This document shows, in pieces, positions 1 to 9,186 of a stretch of 64,000 nucleotides of DNA (the first letter of the stretch is position 1; the number at the start of each line of letters is the position of its first letter). Source of the DNA: Zipacnadum sp036504235 (GTDB taxonomy: Bacteria; Armatimonadota; Zipacnadia; Zipacnadales; Zipacnadaceae); contig DASXVN010000046.1 in assembly GCA_036504235.1 (NCBI GenBank), positions 141,933 to 205,932 of the forward strand, in the 5' to 3' direction. The position numbers and the translations under genes are program-made. The notes below the pieces were generated by a model. The model was not told the origin of the DNA, ran no database searches, and saw nothing but the letters and a program-made list of their open reading frames with translations.

Positions 1-2
1 TG

Positions 3-2507
3 CTCAACCCCGACAACAGCGGGATTGACGGCATCCGCCTCGACGAAACTCCCCATCGTAACAAGCGCTGCGCCGACGTGTACCGGCCGGGGGACGGCTA
101 CAATACGGGCGGCATCCTGCTGCCGGTAGTCCTGGAGACCGTACCGGCCGTGTGGATCACGGACGTGTTTGCGCGGGCGGAAGGCGACGTGGTGCGGCTG
201 ACCGTGACCGTGCAGAACAGTACCGGGCAGGCGGCGGCCGGGGACCTCGCCACCGCGATCGCCCCCGGCGCGGGCGGGCGTTCTCTGGCCGCCGAGGAGC
301 TAACCCTCACCGCGCCGCCTGGGACGAGCACGCACGAGCTGGCTCTGGCCGTGGCCGACCCGCGCCGGTGGGACTTGGACGATCCTTACCTGTACCGGGC
401 CTCGGTGGCGCTGACCGCGCGCCTGGGCTCCGACTCCCTCCGCCATGACTACAGCGTGCGCTTTGGCTTCCGCGAGTTGCGCGTGGGGGACGGGTTCTTC
501 GTGCTGAACGGCCGCCGCCTGTTCCTGCGTTCGACCCACACGGGGAACCACTGCCCGATTGGGCAAGTGGTGCCGCCGGAGCCGGGGTTCCTGCGCAAAG
601 ACCTGCTTATGGCCAAGGCGGCGGGGTACAACACGGTGCGCTTCATCTCCGGCGTGGCCTATCCCGAGCAGCTCGACCTCTGCGACGAGATCGGGCTCAT
701 GGTCTACGAGGAATGCTATGCGGGCTGGCTGCTGGGCGAATCGCCGGAGATGAAGCGGCGGTTCGACTTTTCCGTCCGCGAGATGGTCCAGCGCGACCGC
801 AACCACCCCTCGGTGACGATCTGGGGCCTGCTGAATGAGACGACCGACAACAGCGTCTTCCGCCACGCCGTAGAAAGCTTGGCGGCGCTCCGGGCGCTGG
901 ACCCGACGCGGCTGGTGCTGCTGAGCAGCGGCCGGTGGGACCAGGACCTGAGTATCGGCTCGGTGAGCAACCCCGGCAGCCCCGAGTGGGAGCCGGTCTG
1001 GGGCGGCGAGGGCCCCGGCGAGCCGACCGGCGACTGGGATCTGGTTCTCACCTCGCCCGCCGACCGCCGCGGCGACCTGCACATGTACCCGAGGCTCCCC
1101 CAGTCGCCGGAAGACGACCGGATTGTCCGGGAGATCGGGGCGGGGGAGAAGCCGGTGTTTCTCTCCGAGTACGGCATCGGCAGCCAGTTCAACGCGGTGG
1201 ACGAACTGCGCGATTTCGACCGGTTTGCGGCGCGGGAGGACCTCATCGACCGGAGCATGATCCGCTCGTGGGTCGAGCGCCTGCAGGGGGATTTCGCCCG
1301 GTGGGGCCTGGAGGGGGTCTTTGCCTTCCCCGAGGACTTCTTCCGTGCCAGCTACCGGCACATGGTGGCGCAGCGGCGTCGGGCCTTTGACCTGATCCGC
1401 TCCAACCCACAGATCTGTGGCTACAACCTGACCGGCATGCTCGACCACGCGCTGACCGGGGAAGGCATATGGAGCCTGTGGCGCACCTGGAAACCGGGCG
1501 CCCTCGACATGATGCAGGACGGCTGGGCGCCGCTGCGCTGGTGCCTGTTCGTCTCGCCAGTCCACGCGCATGCGGGGCGGCCAGTGCAGATCGAGGCGGT
1601 GCTGGCCAATGAGGACGTGCTCGCGGCGGGCGAGTACCCGGTGTTGTTCCGGGTGTTCGGCTCGCGCTCCGGGGTGGTCTGGGAGCGGGAGACGGTCGTG
1701 AGGATAGTGGCCGGAGCGGGGGAGCAGGCCGGGCCCCTGGCGGTGCCGGTGCTGAGCGAGACGCTGCTGGAGGGGCTGGCCGCCGACGAGTATGTGCTGG
1801 CGGCGCACCTGGTCCGGGGCGCCACCCCGCGCGGGGATCGCCTGGCCTTCCGGGTGTCGGAGCCGGTCCCGGCGCGGGACGACGAGTGTTCCGTGCAGCA
1901 CGTGGGACTCGATCCCGCGACCCTGGCGTGGCTGGCCGCGCGAGGGGTAGCGGGCACAACCTTTGCACCCGCAGCGGGCGGACCGCCGGTCGTTCTGGTC
2001 GGTGCGGTGCCTTGCGGGGAGACGCCGGCCGCAACGTGGGAGGCCTTGCGCGAGCACGCGGACGCCGGCGGCACGGTGGTCTTCCTGTCCGCCGCGCCCT
2101 TCCTCGCCGGGCCCGCCGAGGGCGCCCCGCCCCCGGTCTTGCCGCTGGGCGACGCGGTGCAGGCCCGCACCTTCTGGGATTGGCTTTACCACAAGGAAAT
2201 CGTGGCCCAGCCGCATGCCCTGTTCGGGGGACTGCCCACCGGACTGCTCGACTGGAGCTACTATGGGCAGGTGTGGACGCACGAGGTCTTCGACTGCCGC
2301 GAGACGCCGGCGGAAGTGGCGGCGGCGTCCCTGGCGGTGGGCTACGCCTGCCCAAGCGGCTACGATAGCGGGGTGGTCATGGCCGTCTATCACTACGGGC
2401 AGGGCCGCGTGATCGTCAACTCCATGCGGGTGCTGGAGGAACTCGACCGCCATCCGGCCGCCGACCAGCTACTGCTGAATCTGATTAGCGTGGCGGGTCA
2501 GGGCTGA
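3..2507 (+). CDS. GH2 family beta-galactosidase/beta-glucuronidase-like enzyme, 5' truncated by window edge
   Basis: The frame is open from the first bases of the window, so the true start lies upstream; a GTG at 78 is not needed. The visible part is about 834 residues. It has the end of a GH2 jelly-roll/Ig region (FGFRELRVGDGFFVLNGRR, the usual entry to the GH2 catalytic barrel), then a TIM barrel. The general acid/base Glu is in WGLLNET (codon 837-839), and the probable nucleophile Glu is in FLSEYG (codon 1167-1169). The 110-residue spacing is normal for GH2. The C-terminal third carries an Ig-like region and a GATase-like stretch (GGTVVFLSAAP). It should hydrolyse beta-galactosides, glucuronides or mannosides; the substrate cannot be read from sequence. 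It starts a run of glycan-active genes. Whether it is exported is unknown because the N-terminus is missing. Confidence 0.85.
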   Translation, partial: LNPDNSGIDGIRLDETPHRNKRCADVYRPGDGYNTGGILLPVVLETVPAVWITDVFARAEGDVVRLTVTVQNSTGQAAAGDLATAIAPGAGGRSLAAEELTLTAPPGTSTHELALAVADPRRWDLDDPYLYRASVALTARLGSDSLRHDYSVRFGFRELRVGDGFFVLNGRRLFLRSTHTGNHCPIGQVVPPEPGFLRKDLLMAKAAGYNTVRFISGVAYPEQLDLCDEIGLMVYEECYAGWLLGESPEMKRRFDFSVREMVQRDRNHPSVTIWGLLNETTDNSVFRHAVESLAALRALDPTRLVLLSSGRWDQDLSIGSVSNPGSPEWEPVWGGEGPGEPTGDWDLVLTSPADRRGDLHMYPRLPQSPEDDRIVREIGAGEKPVFLSEYGIGSQFNAVDELRDFDRFAAREDLIDRSMIRSWVERLQGDFARWGLEGVFAFPEDFFRASYRHMVAQRRRAFDLIRSNPQICGYNLTGMLDHALTGEGIWSLWRTWKPGALDMMQDGWAPLRWCLFVSPVHAHAGRPVQIEAVLANEDVLAAGEYPVLFRVFGSRSGVVWERETVVRIVAGAGEQAGPLAVPVLSETLLEGLAADEYVLAAHLVRGATPRGDRLAFRVSEPVPARDDECSVQHVGLDPATLAWLAARGVAGTTFAPAAGGPPVVLVGAVPCGETPAATWEALREHADAGGTVVFLSAAPFLAGPAEGAPPPVLPLGDAVQARTFWDWLYHKEIVAQPHALFGGLPTGLLDWSYYGQVWTHEVFDCRETPAEVAAASLAVGYACPSGYDSGVVMAVYHYGQGRVIVNSMRVLEELDRHPAADQLLLNLISVAGQG

Positions 2508-2564
2508 ACGACCCGCGGGGAGCGGGCGCAGGTGCCCGGGGCGCAGGGGGGGAAAGAATCTAGC

Positions 2565-2633
2565 GACGGGGCAGAGCCCCCGTCTCCCTGAATTCCCCTC
2601 CCGCGAGCCTCGTCGTCGAAGTGTGCAACGACG
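2565..2633. other. two small inverted repeats between the GH2 gene and the next gene
   Basis: GACGGGG (2565-2571) pairs with CCCCGTC (2578-2584), which could be a weak terminator although no T-run follows. CGTCGT (2611-2616) pairs with ACGACG (2628-2633) just upstream of the next ribosome binding site and could be an operator. Both are short and unproven. Confidence 0.25.
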
Positions 2634-2680
2634 CATATCCGGCGCGGGGAGGGGGCTTATTCGCAGAAAGGCGAGCGCAC

Positions 2681-5600
2681 ATGAAAACTTCCCTTCGACT
2701 GGCACTTCTAGTGACGGTGGCGCTGGGCGCGGTGGCGCAGGTGGCGGCGGCCCCGGCGGCCGCGCGTCTCCCGGTGGCCGAGATCGCCCGCAAACTGGGC
2801 GCCGGCTACACGCAGGTGAGGCAGGAGGCGATCCCGGCACGGAAGCTGCGCGGTTTCGGCGAGCTGGCGGGCGATTTCGTAGTGTACCAGTCGGCCGCCG
2901 GGCAAGGCTCCCTGCTGGCGATCTCGTGCGCGGACGTCGCCAAGGCCAAGATCGTGCACGCCAAGTACCTCAGCGATCTGCATCTGGTGCTGGCGGTCCA
3001 GGATGAGACGGTGTCGGTCGGCACGGTGGCGGTGCCGGCGGTAGACGTACCGGATCAGGGGATGATCGCGGCTTTCCGCCAGGGCGCCGTGGTGTACATC
3101 GCCGCCGGCACGGACCGGACACAGCTCGCGGCCCTGCTCGGCGCGGTGCCGCTGGCGGGGGCGGAACTGACGCCCACCGGCGAGGTCCCGCTGTATCTGG
3201 ATTCCTGGGACCGGCATGGCTTCACTTTCTACTACTACAGCACCTTCGGCACGCCTCCTCCCAAGCCGGGGGAGAAGCCGACTCCGTGGAAGGATTACCA
3301 CGTGCTGGGGGAGTTCGACTTCGCCAAGCAGTATGGCAACGGCTTCGTCTTCTGGCAGAACGAAGATAAGTGCGATTTTGCTGAGGGAATGGACAATAAC
3401 CAGATGTGGGCGTACGGCCAGCGCGCCTGCGCGAACCGAGGCCTGCCGGTAATGCTCAACACCACCCTGGCCGACGCGACCTGGCTGGTCAATCGCTACC
3501 GGGACGACACCCAGTGGAAGATGCCGGGCTATGTGGGCGGCTTCTACACCCCCGCCGACGCCGGGCACGCGGGCATGGGGCACCTGGCCTGGAGCGCCTA
3601 CGAGGGCCTGGACGCGGTGCTCTCGGTCATGCAGAAGACCTGGCACGAGTACGCGCAGCAGCCGACCACTACCGAGTACATGGAGCCGCATTGCGAGGTG
3701 CGTCATGGCGAGCACGATATCCTCAACGAGTATGGCCCCAGCGCGGACCGGTCCTACCGGGAGTACCTCAAGGAGAAGTACGCCACGCCGGCCGCGGTCG
3801 GGCAGCGTTGGTACGGCAAGCCCGAGTGGGTGCGCACCTGGAACGACGTCCGCGTCCCGGAGCTAGTGCATTTCTTCGGCTATACCAGCCGCGCCCTGGA
3901 CCTGAGCGGCGACTGGCAGGTCAAGTATGAGGACTTCCAGGACGGCAAGGGCATGCCCACCGTTCCCGCAACGGAGGACTGGTACCTGCCGGCCACCCCG
4001 GACGCAGACTGGACCACGGTGAGCGCCCCAGACTCGGATATCGCCATGTTCCTCCCGCGCCGTCCGGCTATCTGGCGGCGTCACTTCACCGTCCCCGCTG
4101 CCTGGAAGGCCGACAAGCCCAAGGTGTGGCTGTATGTCTTCTCCCTGAATCGCGGTAATCGAGAGCCCGCGCCGGTCTACCTCAATGGCCGGCAGGTGGC
4201 CGAGCCGACCGTGACCGGCTCGCCGAGTTGGACCGTGGTGGAGGTCAGCGAGTCCCTGCAGGTGGGTGACAACCTGCTGGCTCTGCGCTTACCCCGCAAT
4301 TTCCTCGGCTACCGCGCCTACCTGACCAGCGTGCCGCCGGCGACGTATCCCTACCTGGGGGAGCAACTCAACGCGCAGTGGGCCGATTTCGTCCGCTGGC
4401 TGGCCTGGGTGCACCAGCGGGCCATCCGCCGCAGCATGGAGGCGATGCGCGAGGAGGATCCCGACCGTTCGATCATCCTGGCCTCGCCCGACTCCTTCAT
4501 CACGCAGATCGAGGAACTCGCTCAGGACTACGGCGGCCACTTCCACAACACCGGCTATATGGCCGGCTGGTGGGCCGAGCCGCTACCGATGATGATGCGC
4601 GCCGCCGACCTGCCCTTCTCCGCCGAACCGGGCAACCCCGCGCACAGCCTGCCCGAGTTCAAGGCCTTCCTCGGCAACTGGCTAACCGAGGGCGTCAACT
4701 CCATTCACTACTTCATCCATGTCGGCGATATCTACTGGAACGACGAAATCCGCACCTGGTTCGAGCAGCATCAAGCGATCATCGGCGCGTTTGGCAAGCT
4801 GCACGTCCCCAAGGGCCCGGTGGCCATGCTTTACGGGGACGACGTGACCAACCTCACCGGCTGGCCGATGGGCGGGGAGGCCTCAGGCTACGTGCCCTTC
4901 CAGCTCAACGTGGACCTGCACAAGGAATACCACATGGACGGCGTCTCGCTGCAGGACTTCCGGCGGGGTTTCGCGGACGGCTACCGGGTGGTGGTGGACA
5001 CCAACACTACCATCATGGACCCCGCGGCGGTAAGTGACCTCGAGGCCTGGGTCCGGCGAGGCGGCGTGTTTGTCACCATGGGCAATACCGGGCGCCATAC
5101 CCCGGAGCAGGCCGACAGTTGGCCGATCAGCCGGCTTACCGGCTACCAGGTGACCGAGATCACGACCTACAACAACTCCCGGACCATGTCCTTCGCCCCC
5201 GGGGAGCCGGTCTTCAACGAGCCCACCTGGGACGCCAATCTCCTGCGCAGTTGCGGCCAAGTGCTCGTGCCGACCTCACCGGACTGCACTCCGCTGCTGC
5301 TCTGGCCGGACGGCAAGGTCGCCCTCGGCATGCGCAAGATCGGCGAGGGCTACGTCATCAACGTCGGCTGCGGCTGGCGCAATCCGCTCTTGCTGCGTCA
5401 GATTTTCACCTGGCTAAAGCTGCCGCAGATCCCCGGCTACTGCGACCAGGCCCGGATCAACTCCACCCACCAGGTCAGCAACAACGGCCTCTACGACGTG
5501 TGGATCGCCTGGAATCAGGAGCAGAAGGACAGCACCACCAACCTCGTCTTCCGCGATACGCCCCCGGCGTATTGCGTGGACCTGCAGACGCAGGAGAAGC

Positions 5601-6601
5601 TGGTCCCGACGGTCGAGAACGGGGTAGCGAAGCTCACGGGTCTGGCCTTCGGGCCCGGCGACATCCGCATCTTTGCCGCCCCGCGCCGGCAGATGGCCGC
5701 GGCGCCGCTGGACTGGCTCAACCTGCAGCGCGGCTGGTGGCGCGGGACCACCGCGCCCAGCCGCAAGGTGCCGACCTACCAGGCGCGTTTCGCCCTGAAC
5801 CTCAACGAGCAGTGGCGCATGCAGCCCCTGGAGGACACGGACGCGAGCGACCACGCCGCCCTGGCCGCGCCGGGGCTGGACGATAAGACCTGGAAGCTGG
5901 CGCCGCTGGGCCCCTGGCTGGTGCCGGAGGACCTGCCCACGCACCGCGCCTTCTTCCGCAAGCAGTTCAGCGTGCCCGCGAACTGGAACCACGGGGAGAT
6001 TGACCTGTGGATCAAGAGCTGGATGAACGAAGTCGTCTCGGGTCGCCTGCGCGTGTGGCTGGACGGCACGGAGATTCTGGCCGCGGGGCGCCAGATCACG
6101 GGGCAGGACCTGACGGCGCAACTCCCGGCGGGGACGGCGCACCTGCTGGCGGTCGAGGTAATGAGCGAGGGCGAGGTCGCCGGCTGCTGGGGCAATACCT
6201 GGCTGGCCTACCTGCCCACGCCGCCCGCGAAGCTGGACCTCGCGGGGCCGTGGACGCCCTCCGCGGGCGGCCTGACCTGGCAGGACCCGATCACCGTGCC
6301 GGGCCCGCTAGGCAAGGCGACGATGATTAAGCGCCGGATTATGGTCAACCAACCGGCGGGGCAGACGGTGATGCTGTTCACGGAGACCGACGACCGCTGC
6401 AGCAGCATCGGCGCGCTGGTCAACGGGCACTGGGTCCGGCGGCACCACCACATCCTCGGGAAGCGAACGTACCTGAACATCACCCCGTGGATCAAGTTCG
6501 GCCAGGAGAACGAGTTCCTGATCCCCTGCAACAATGGTGAGGGGAAGGGAGCTTTCACGACGCTGGAGTTGCGTTTCTTCCCGGCCGGGACGGCGCCCTA
6601 G
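2681..6601 (+). CDS. secreted GH42-like beta-galactosidase family protein, paralogue A
   Basis: The start at 2681 is chosen because it opens a signal peptide (MKTSLRLALLVTVALGAVAQ) behind an AAAGGCGAG ribosome binding site; the frame is also open further upstream. The product is 1306 residues. After an N-terminal domain there is a TIM-barrel region with EYMEPHCEV (Glu335/Glu339) and FSAEPGN (Glu649), the likely catalytic acids of a GH42/GH-A fold. A jelly-roll sugar-binding insert lies between them. A GATase-like domain follows (GGVFVTMGNTGRHT), then a C-terminal jelly roll. The same order occurs in the minus-strand gene at 9187-13035, which shares the TGRHT..Q.D.WPIS.LTG stretch, so the two are paralogues. 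GH42 assignment is by architecture and motif, so substrate and even activity are inferred. Confidence 0.7.
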   Translation: MKTSLRLALLVTVALGAVAQVAAAPAAARLPVAEIARKLGAGYTQVRQEAIPARKLRGFGELAGDFVVYQSAAGQGSLLAISCADVAKAKIVHAKYLSDLHLVLAVQDETVSVGTVAVPAVDVPDQGMIAAFRQGAVVYIAAGTDRTQLAALLGAVPLAGAELTPTGEVPLYLDSWDRHGFTFYYYSTFGTPPPKPGEKPTPWKDYHVLGEFDFAKQYGNGFVFWQNEDKCDFAEGMDNNQMWAYGQRACANRGLPVMLNTTLADATWLVNRYRDDTQWKMPGYVGGFYTPADAGHAGMGHLAWSAYEGLDAVLSVMQKTWHEYAQQPTTTEYMEPHCEVRHGEHDILNEYGPSADRSYREYLKEKYATPAAVGQRWYGKPEWVRTWNDVRVPELVHFFGYTSRALDLSGDWQVKYEDFQDGKGMPTVPATEDWYLPATPDADWTTVSAPDSDIAMFLPRRPAIWRRHFTVPAAWKADKPKVWLYVFSLNRGNREPAPVYLNGRQVAEPTVTGSPSWTVVEVSESLQVGDNLLALRLPRNFLGYRAYLTSVPPATYPYLGEQLNAQWADFVRWLAWVHQRAIRRSMEAMREEDPDRSIILASPDSFITQIEELAQDYGGHFHNTGYMAGWWAEPLPMMMRAADLPFSAEPGNPAHSLPEFKAFLGNWLTEGVNSIHYFIHVGDIYWNDEIRTWFEQHQAIIGAFGKLHVPKGPVAMLYGDDVTNLTGWPMGGEASGYVPFQLNVDLHKEYHMDGVSLQDFRRGFADGYRVVVDTNTTIMDPAAVSDLEAWVRRGGVFVTMGNTGRHTPEQADSWPISRLTGYQVTEITTYNNSRTMSFAPGEPVFNEPTWDANLLRSCGQVLVPTSPDCTPLLLWPDGKVALGMRKIGEGYVINVGCGWRNPLLLRQIFTWLKLPQIPGYCDQARINSTHQVSNNGLYDVWIAWNQEQKDSTTNLVFRDTPPAYCVDLQTQEKLVPTVENGVAKLTGLAFGPGDIRIFAAPRRQMAAAPLDWLNLQRGWWRGTTAPSRKVPTYQARFALNLNEQWRMQPLEDTDASDHAALAAPGLDDKTWKLAPLGPWLVPEDLPTHRAFFRKQFSVPANWNHGEIDLWIKSWMNEVVSGRLRVWLDGTEILAAGRQITGQDLTAQLPAGTAHLLAVEVMSEGEVAGCWGNTWLAYLPTPPAKLDLAGPWTPSAGGLTWQDPITVPGPLGKATMIKRRIMVNQPAGQTVMLFTETDDRCSSIGALVNGHWVRRHHHILGKRTYLNITPWIKFGQENEFLIPCNNGEGKGAFTTLELRFFPAGTAP

Positions 6602-6656
6602 GCGGCGCGGCGGCAGCAGGGTTCTAGCCGTGGTCTCTCCTGCCGCCGCGGAACCG

Positions 6657-9161
6657 TCACAGCTTTTCGTAGGTGAAGAGCACGCTCCCGGGAGCCGTCG
6701 GGATCTGGACCGCCCAGCGCTGGGCGAGTTCCGCGCCGGTGAGGGTCTGGGTCGTGTGATCGTCCCGATTGGTGAGGCGATACTTCGCGGTGGCTTCCAG
6801 GCCATGTAACTGGAGATCGACGCCGGCGTAGGGCGATCCCTCGCGTCGGAAGCACATGATGAAGCCCTGCCCCAGGTCGTGGCGGTGGTATTGCCAGGCG
6901 CACCAGTGCCGGGGATCGGCGCTGATCTCCAGCAGGGGGTAATAATCCCCCAGGTAATACGGGCGCAGGGCTTTGGCCTCCGCGATCATAGAGCGCGTGG
7001 CGGCCATCGCGGCTTGGTCCTGGAGGAAGAGACCCGAGCAGAGGCTGCCGCCGGTGGTCATGACGCTGCGGAACTGGTACGGATCGGCGCTCCACACGCC
7101 CGCCGCGTGCAGCGGTACATAGAGGCTCAGGCCGGCGTTCTGCACCTGGTCCTGCTCCGGCATCGCTTTGCCGCAGCACTGGGTATCGCTCTGCCAGAGC
7201 GGGAAGCTGCGCGTCATCGTTTCCAGGTCGAGGCGTCGCCCGCCGCTGGCGCAGTTGTCAATGAGCAGACCGGGGTGTCGCTGACGCAGCTCGTCCCACA
7301 TCGTGTAGAGCCCCTCGATATAGCGGATCTCCGCCATCCCCTGGCGATCCGGCGCATCGTCGGCCTGCCAGAAACGCAGCGGGTCGATATTGAAGTCGTT
7401 GCGGTAGATATCAATGCCCCAGTCCGTGATGCACTGCGAAAGGTAATCAGTGAGCCAGGCACGCGCGGCCGGATCGCCCAGTTTGTAGAGCGCCCCCCAG
7501 TCACCGTCCGCGGCGGTGTGCATCACCCACTCCGGGTGCTCCTTCGCTACCCGGCTGTTGGCGGTTACGCGCTCGGGCTCAAACCAGAGCACGAACTTCA
7601 TTTTGAGCTGGTGCGCCGCCTCGCCCAGGGGTTTTAGCCCGTGGGGGAAGGCCGCCGCTTTTGGCACCCAACTGCCGGCGCCCGCCGGCCAGCCGCCCTC
7701 AAACCACCCGGCATCCAGCCAGTAGCCCTCGACGCCCAGGCCCGCCATGGGGGAGAGGAGTTCCGTCTGGTTGCGTTCGGTAGCAGCATTGCCTTGGTCG
7801 AACATGAACCAGGTATTCATGGTGACGGGCGGCAGCGCCGGCTCGCCGTTCTCGCGCGGCACGTAGTGGGCCAGCAGCACCTGACGCAGCAGATTGTGGC
7901 CGAGCATCCGGTCGTCGCCCTGCCAGGAGACCACCAGAATGCGCGGCGTGCGAAGGCTCTCGCCGGGATGCAGCTTCAGGTGGGTGGTTTGCTGGCCGGC
8001 TTGCAGGGTGAGTTGCTGCTCGCCGTTGCGCTGCAGCGTCAGGGCCCACTGCCCCGACCAGCCGATAGCCCCCGCCAAGCCCCCGCCGTTCCACTCCAGG
8101 TTGTAGAAGGGCAGGGCGCCATCCGAGGAGCGGCCGCCGTTCGGCGCCAGTTCCAGGCGGCTGCTCGGCTTCACCACTTCATCCCGGGGGAGGAAGTCGG
8201 TGGCCGAGCAAGTGCTGCCGTTCGCGTGGTGCAGCGTAATCTCGCCTTCCGGCGCGGCGATGCCCATATCCAAGGGGAGAATCCGCTCGAGGATCGGGGT
8301 GTCCACCGGGCCGGTGTTGGTGAAGTAGAGCACCCACTCGGCGGCGGGGAAGTCGGTGAAACGCGTGACTTCCGCGCGGACTTCCAGCCCGCTCGCGGGA
8401 TCGGTGTAGGTCAGGGTGTGCCCTTCCCGCCCCGGGGCCGCTGCCGCTGGTTGCAGCGTCCGCCGCCAGCCGGGCAGCAGCTCGCGGGAAGGCTTCCCCC
8501 CATACGTGAACGAGAAGGGAAGGCTCTGCTGCAGGCCGGTCCCCTCGTGGATGATCGGGAGTTCATCGAGAAACAGCTCGGTTCCATTATTGAGCACAAC
8601 TCTCGCCTCCGTCCAGTCAGATTGATCCCAGCCGGGACCGTCGCCGCCGTCCGCGACGCGCAGGACCAGGGTCGGCGCCTCCTGCAGATCGAGCTTGACG
8701 GCCACCGGCGCCTCTCCTCCCCGGCAGAGGCCGGAGCGGTAGAGCTCTTTCCCGTTCGCCTCCACCGTGAAGACCGCGCTGCCGCGCCGCCCCTGGGTGT
8801 CGTAGTTGTTGTCGATGCCGACAAACGCGGAGAACTCCCGCGCCGGCCGCGGCAATTGCACCACGATCTCGCTGACCGCATGAGTGCCCAGCCCGCGAGC
8901 GTACTTGGTCTCCCCGATCTGCAAGGGGGTGTCCATGACCGACTTGTTGCGCTGCAGCGTGGCATAGTCCTGCCGCCGCACCAGCAGGCCCGGTTGCACC
9001 CGCGGCGTCGGCATCTGCCCCAGCCAGGCCGCCTCGTACCAACCGCGGAACTGCGCTGCGGCGTCCGCTTCCCCCGCATGCCCAGCGGTGGCCGGATACG
9101 CCGCGCCACAGAAAAGCAGCAAACACGCCGTCGAGATGATGCGCACCGGTCTGTTCCTCAT
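6657..9161 (-). CDS. secreted NPCBM-GH36 alpha-galactosidase-like enzyme
   Basis: The product is 834 residues with a signal peptide (MRNRPVRIISTACLLLFCG) and GGAGGTAACGA just before the ATG. Residues about 35-200 resemble the NPCBM domain (YARGLGTHAVSEIVVQLP, DNNYDTQGRRGSAVF). The rest is a GH36/melibiase catalytic unit: YWLDAGWFEGGWP, KFVLWFEPERV, the nucleophile region IYRNDFNIDP (Asp589), then LLIDNCASGGRRLDLETM and the acid/base region LWQSDTQC (Asp659). The 70-residue spacing fits retaining GH36 enzymes. Predicted role: release of terminal alpha-galactosyl residues outside the cytoplasm or in the periplasm. The gene is 25 bp downstream of the GH42-like gene on the same strand and is probably cotranscribed with it. 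Alpha-N-acetylgalactosaminidase activity is the main alternative. Confidence 0.88.
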   Translation of the reverse strand: MRNRPVRIISTACLLLFCGAAYPATAGHAGEADAAAQFRGWYEAAWLGQMPTPRVQPGLLVRRQDYATLQRNKSVMDTPLQIGETKYARGLGTHAVSEIVVQLPRPAREFSAFVGIDNNYDTQGRRGSAVFTVEANGKELYRSGLCRGGEAPVAVKLDLQEAPTLVLRVADGGDGPGWDQSDWTEARVVLNNGTELFLDELPIIHEGTGLQQSLPFSFTYGGKPSRELLPGWRRTLQPAAAAPGREGHTLTYTDPASGLEVRAEVTRFTDFPAAEWVLYFTNTGPVDTPILERILPLDMGIAAPEGEITLHHANGSTCSATDFLPRDEVVKPSSRLELAPNGGRSSDGALPFYNLEWNGGGLAGAIGWSGQWALTLQRNGEQQLTLQAGQQTTHLKLHPGESLRTPRILVVSWQGDDRMLGHNLLRQVLLAHYVPRENGEPALPPVTMNTWFMFDQGNAATERNQTELLSPMAGLGVEGYWLDAGWFEGGWPAGAGSWVPKAAAFPHGLKPLGEAAHQLKMKFVLWFEPERVTANSRVAKEHPEWVMHTAADGDWGALYKLGDPAARAWLTDYLSQCITDWGIDIYRNDFNIDPLRFWQADDAPDRQGMAEIRYIEGLYTMWDELRQRHPGLLIDNCASGGRRLDLETMTRSFPLWQSDTQCCGKAMPEQDQVQNAGLSLYVPLHAAGVWSADPYQFRSVMTTGGSLCSGLFLQDQAAMAATRSMIAEAKALRPYYLGDYYPLLEISADPRHWCAWQYHRHDLGQGFIMCFRREGSPYAGVDLQLHGLEATAKYRLTNRDDHTTQTLTGAELAQRWAVQIPTAPGSVLFTYEKL

Positions 9162-9186
9162 TCGTTACCTCCAGGGCCGGAGCCTT

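Noticed and set aside
300..2453. 717-codon minus-strand frame opposite the GH2 gene
   Set aside because: Low-complexity, His/Arg/Gly-rich translation without domains, opposite a gene with clear catalytic motifs.
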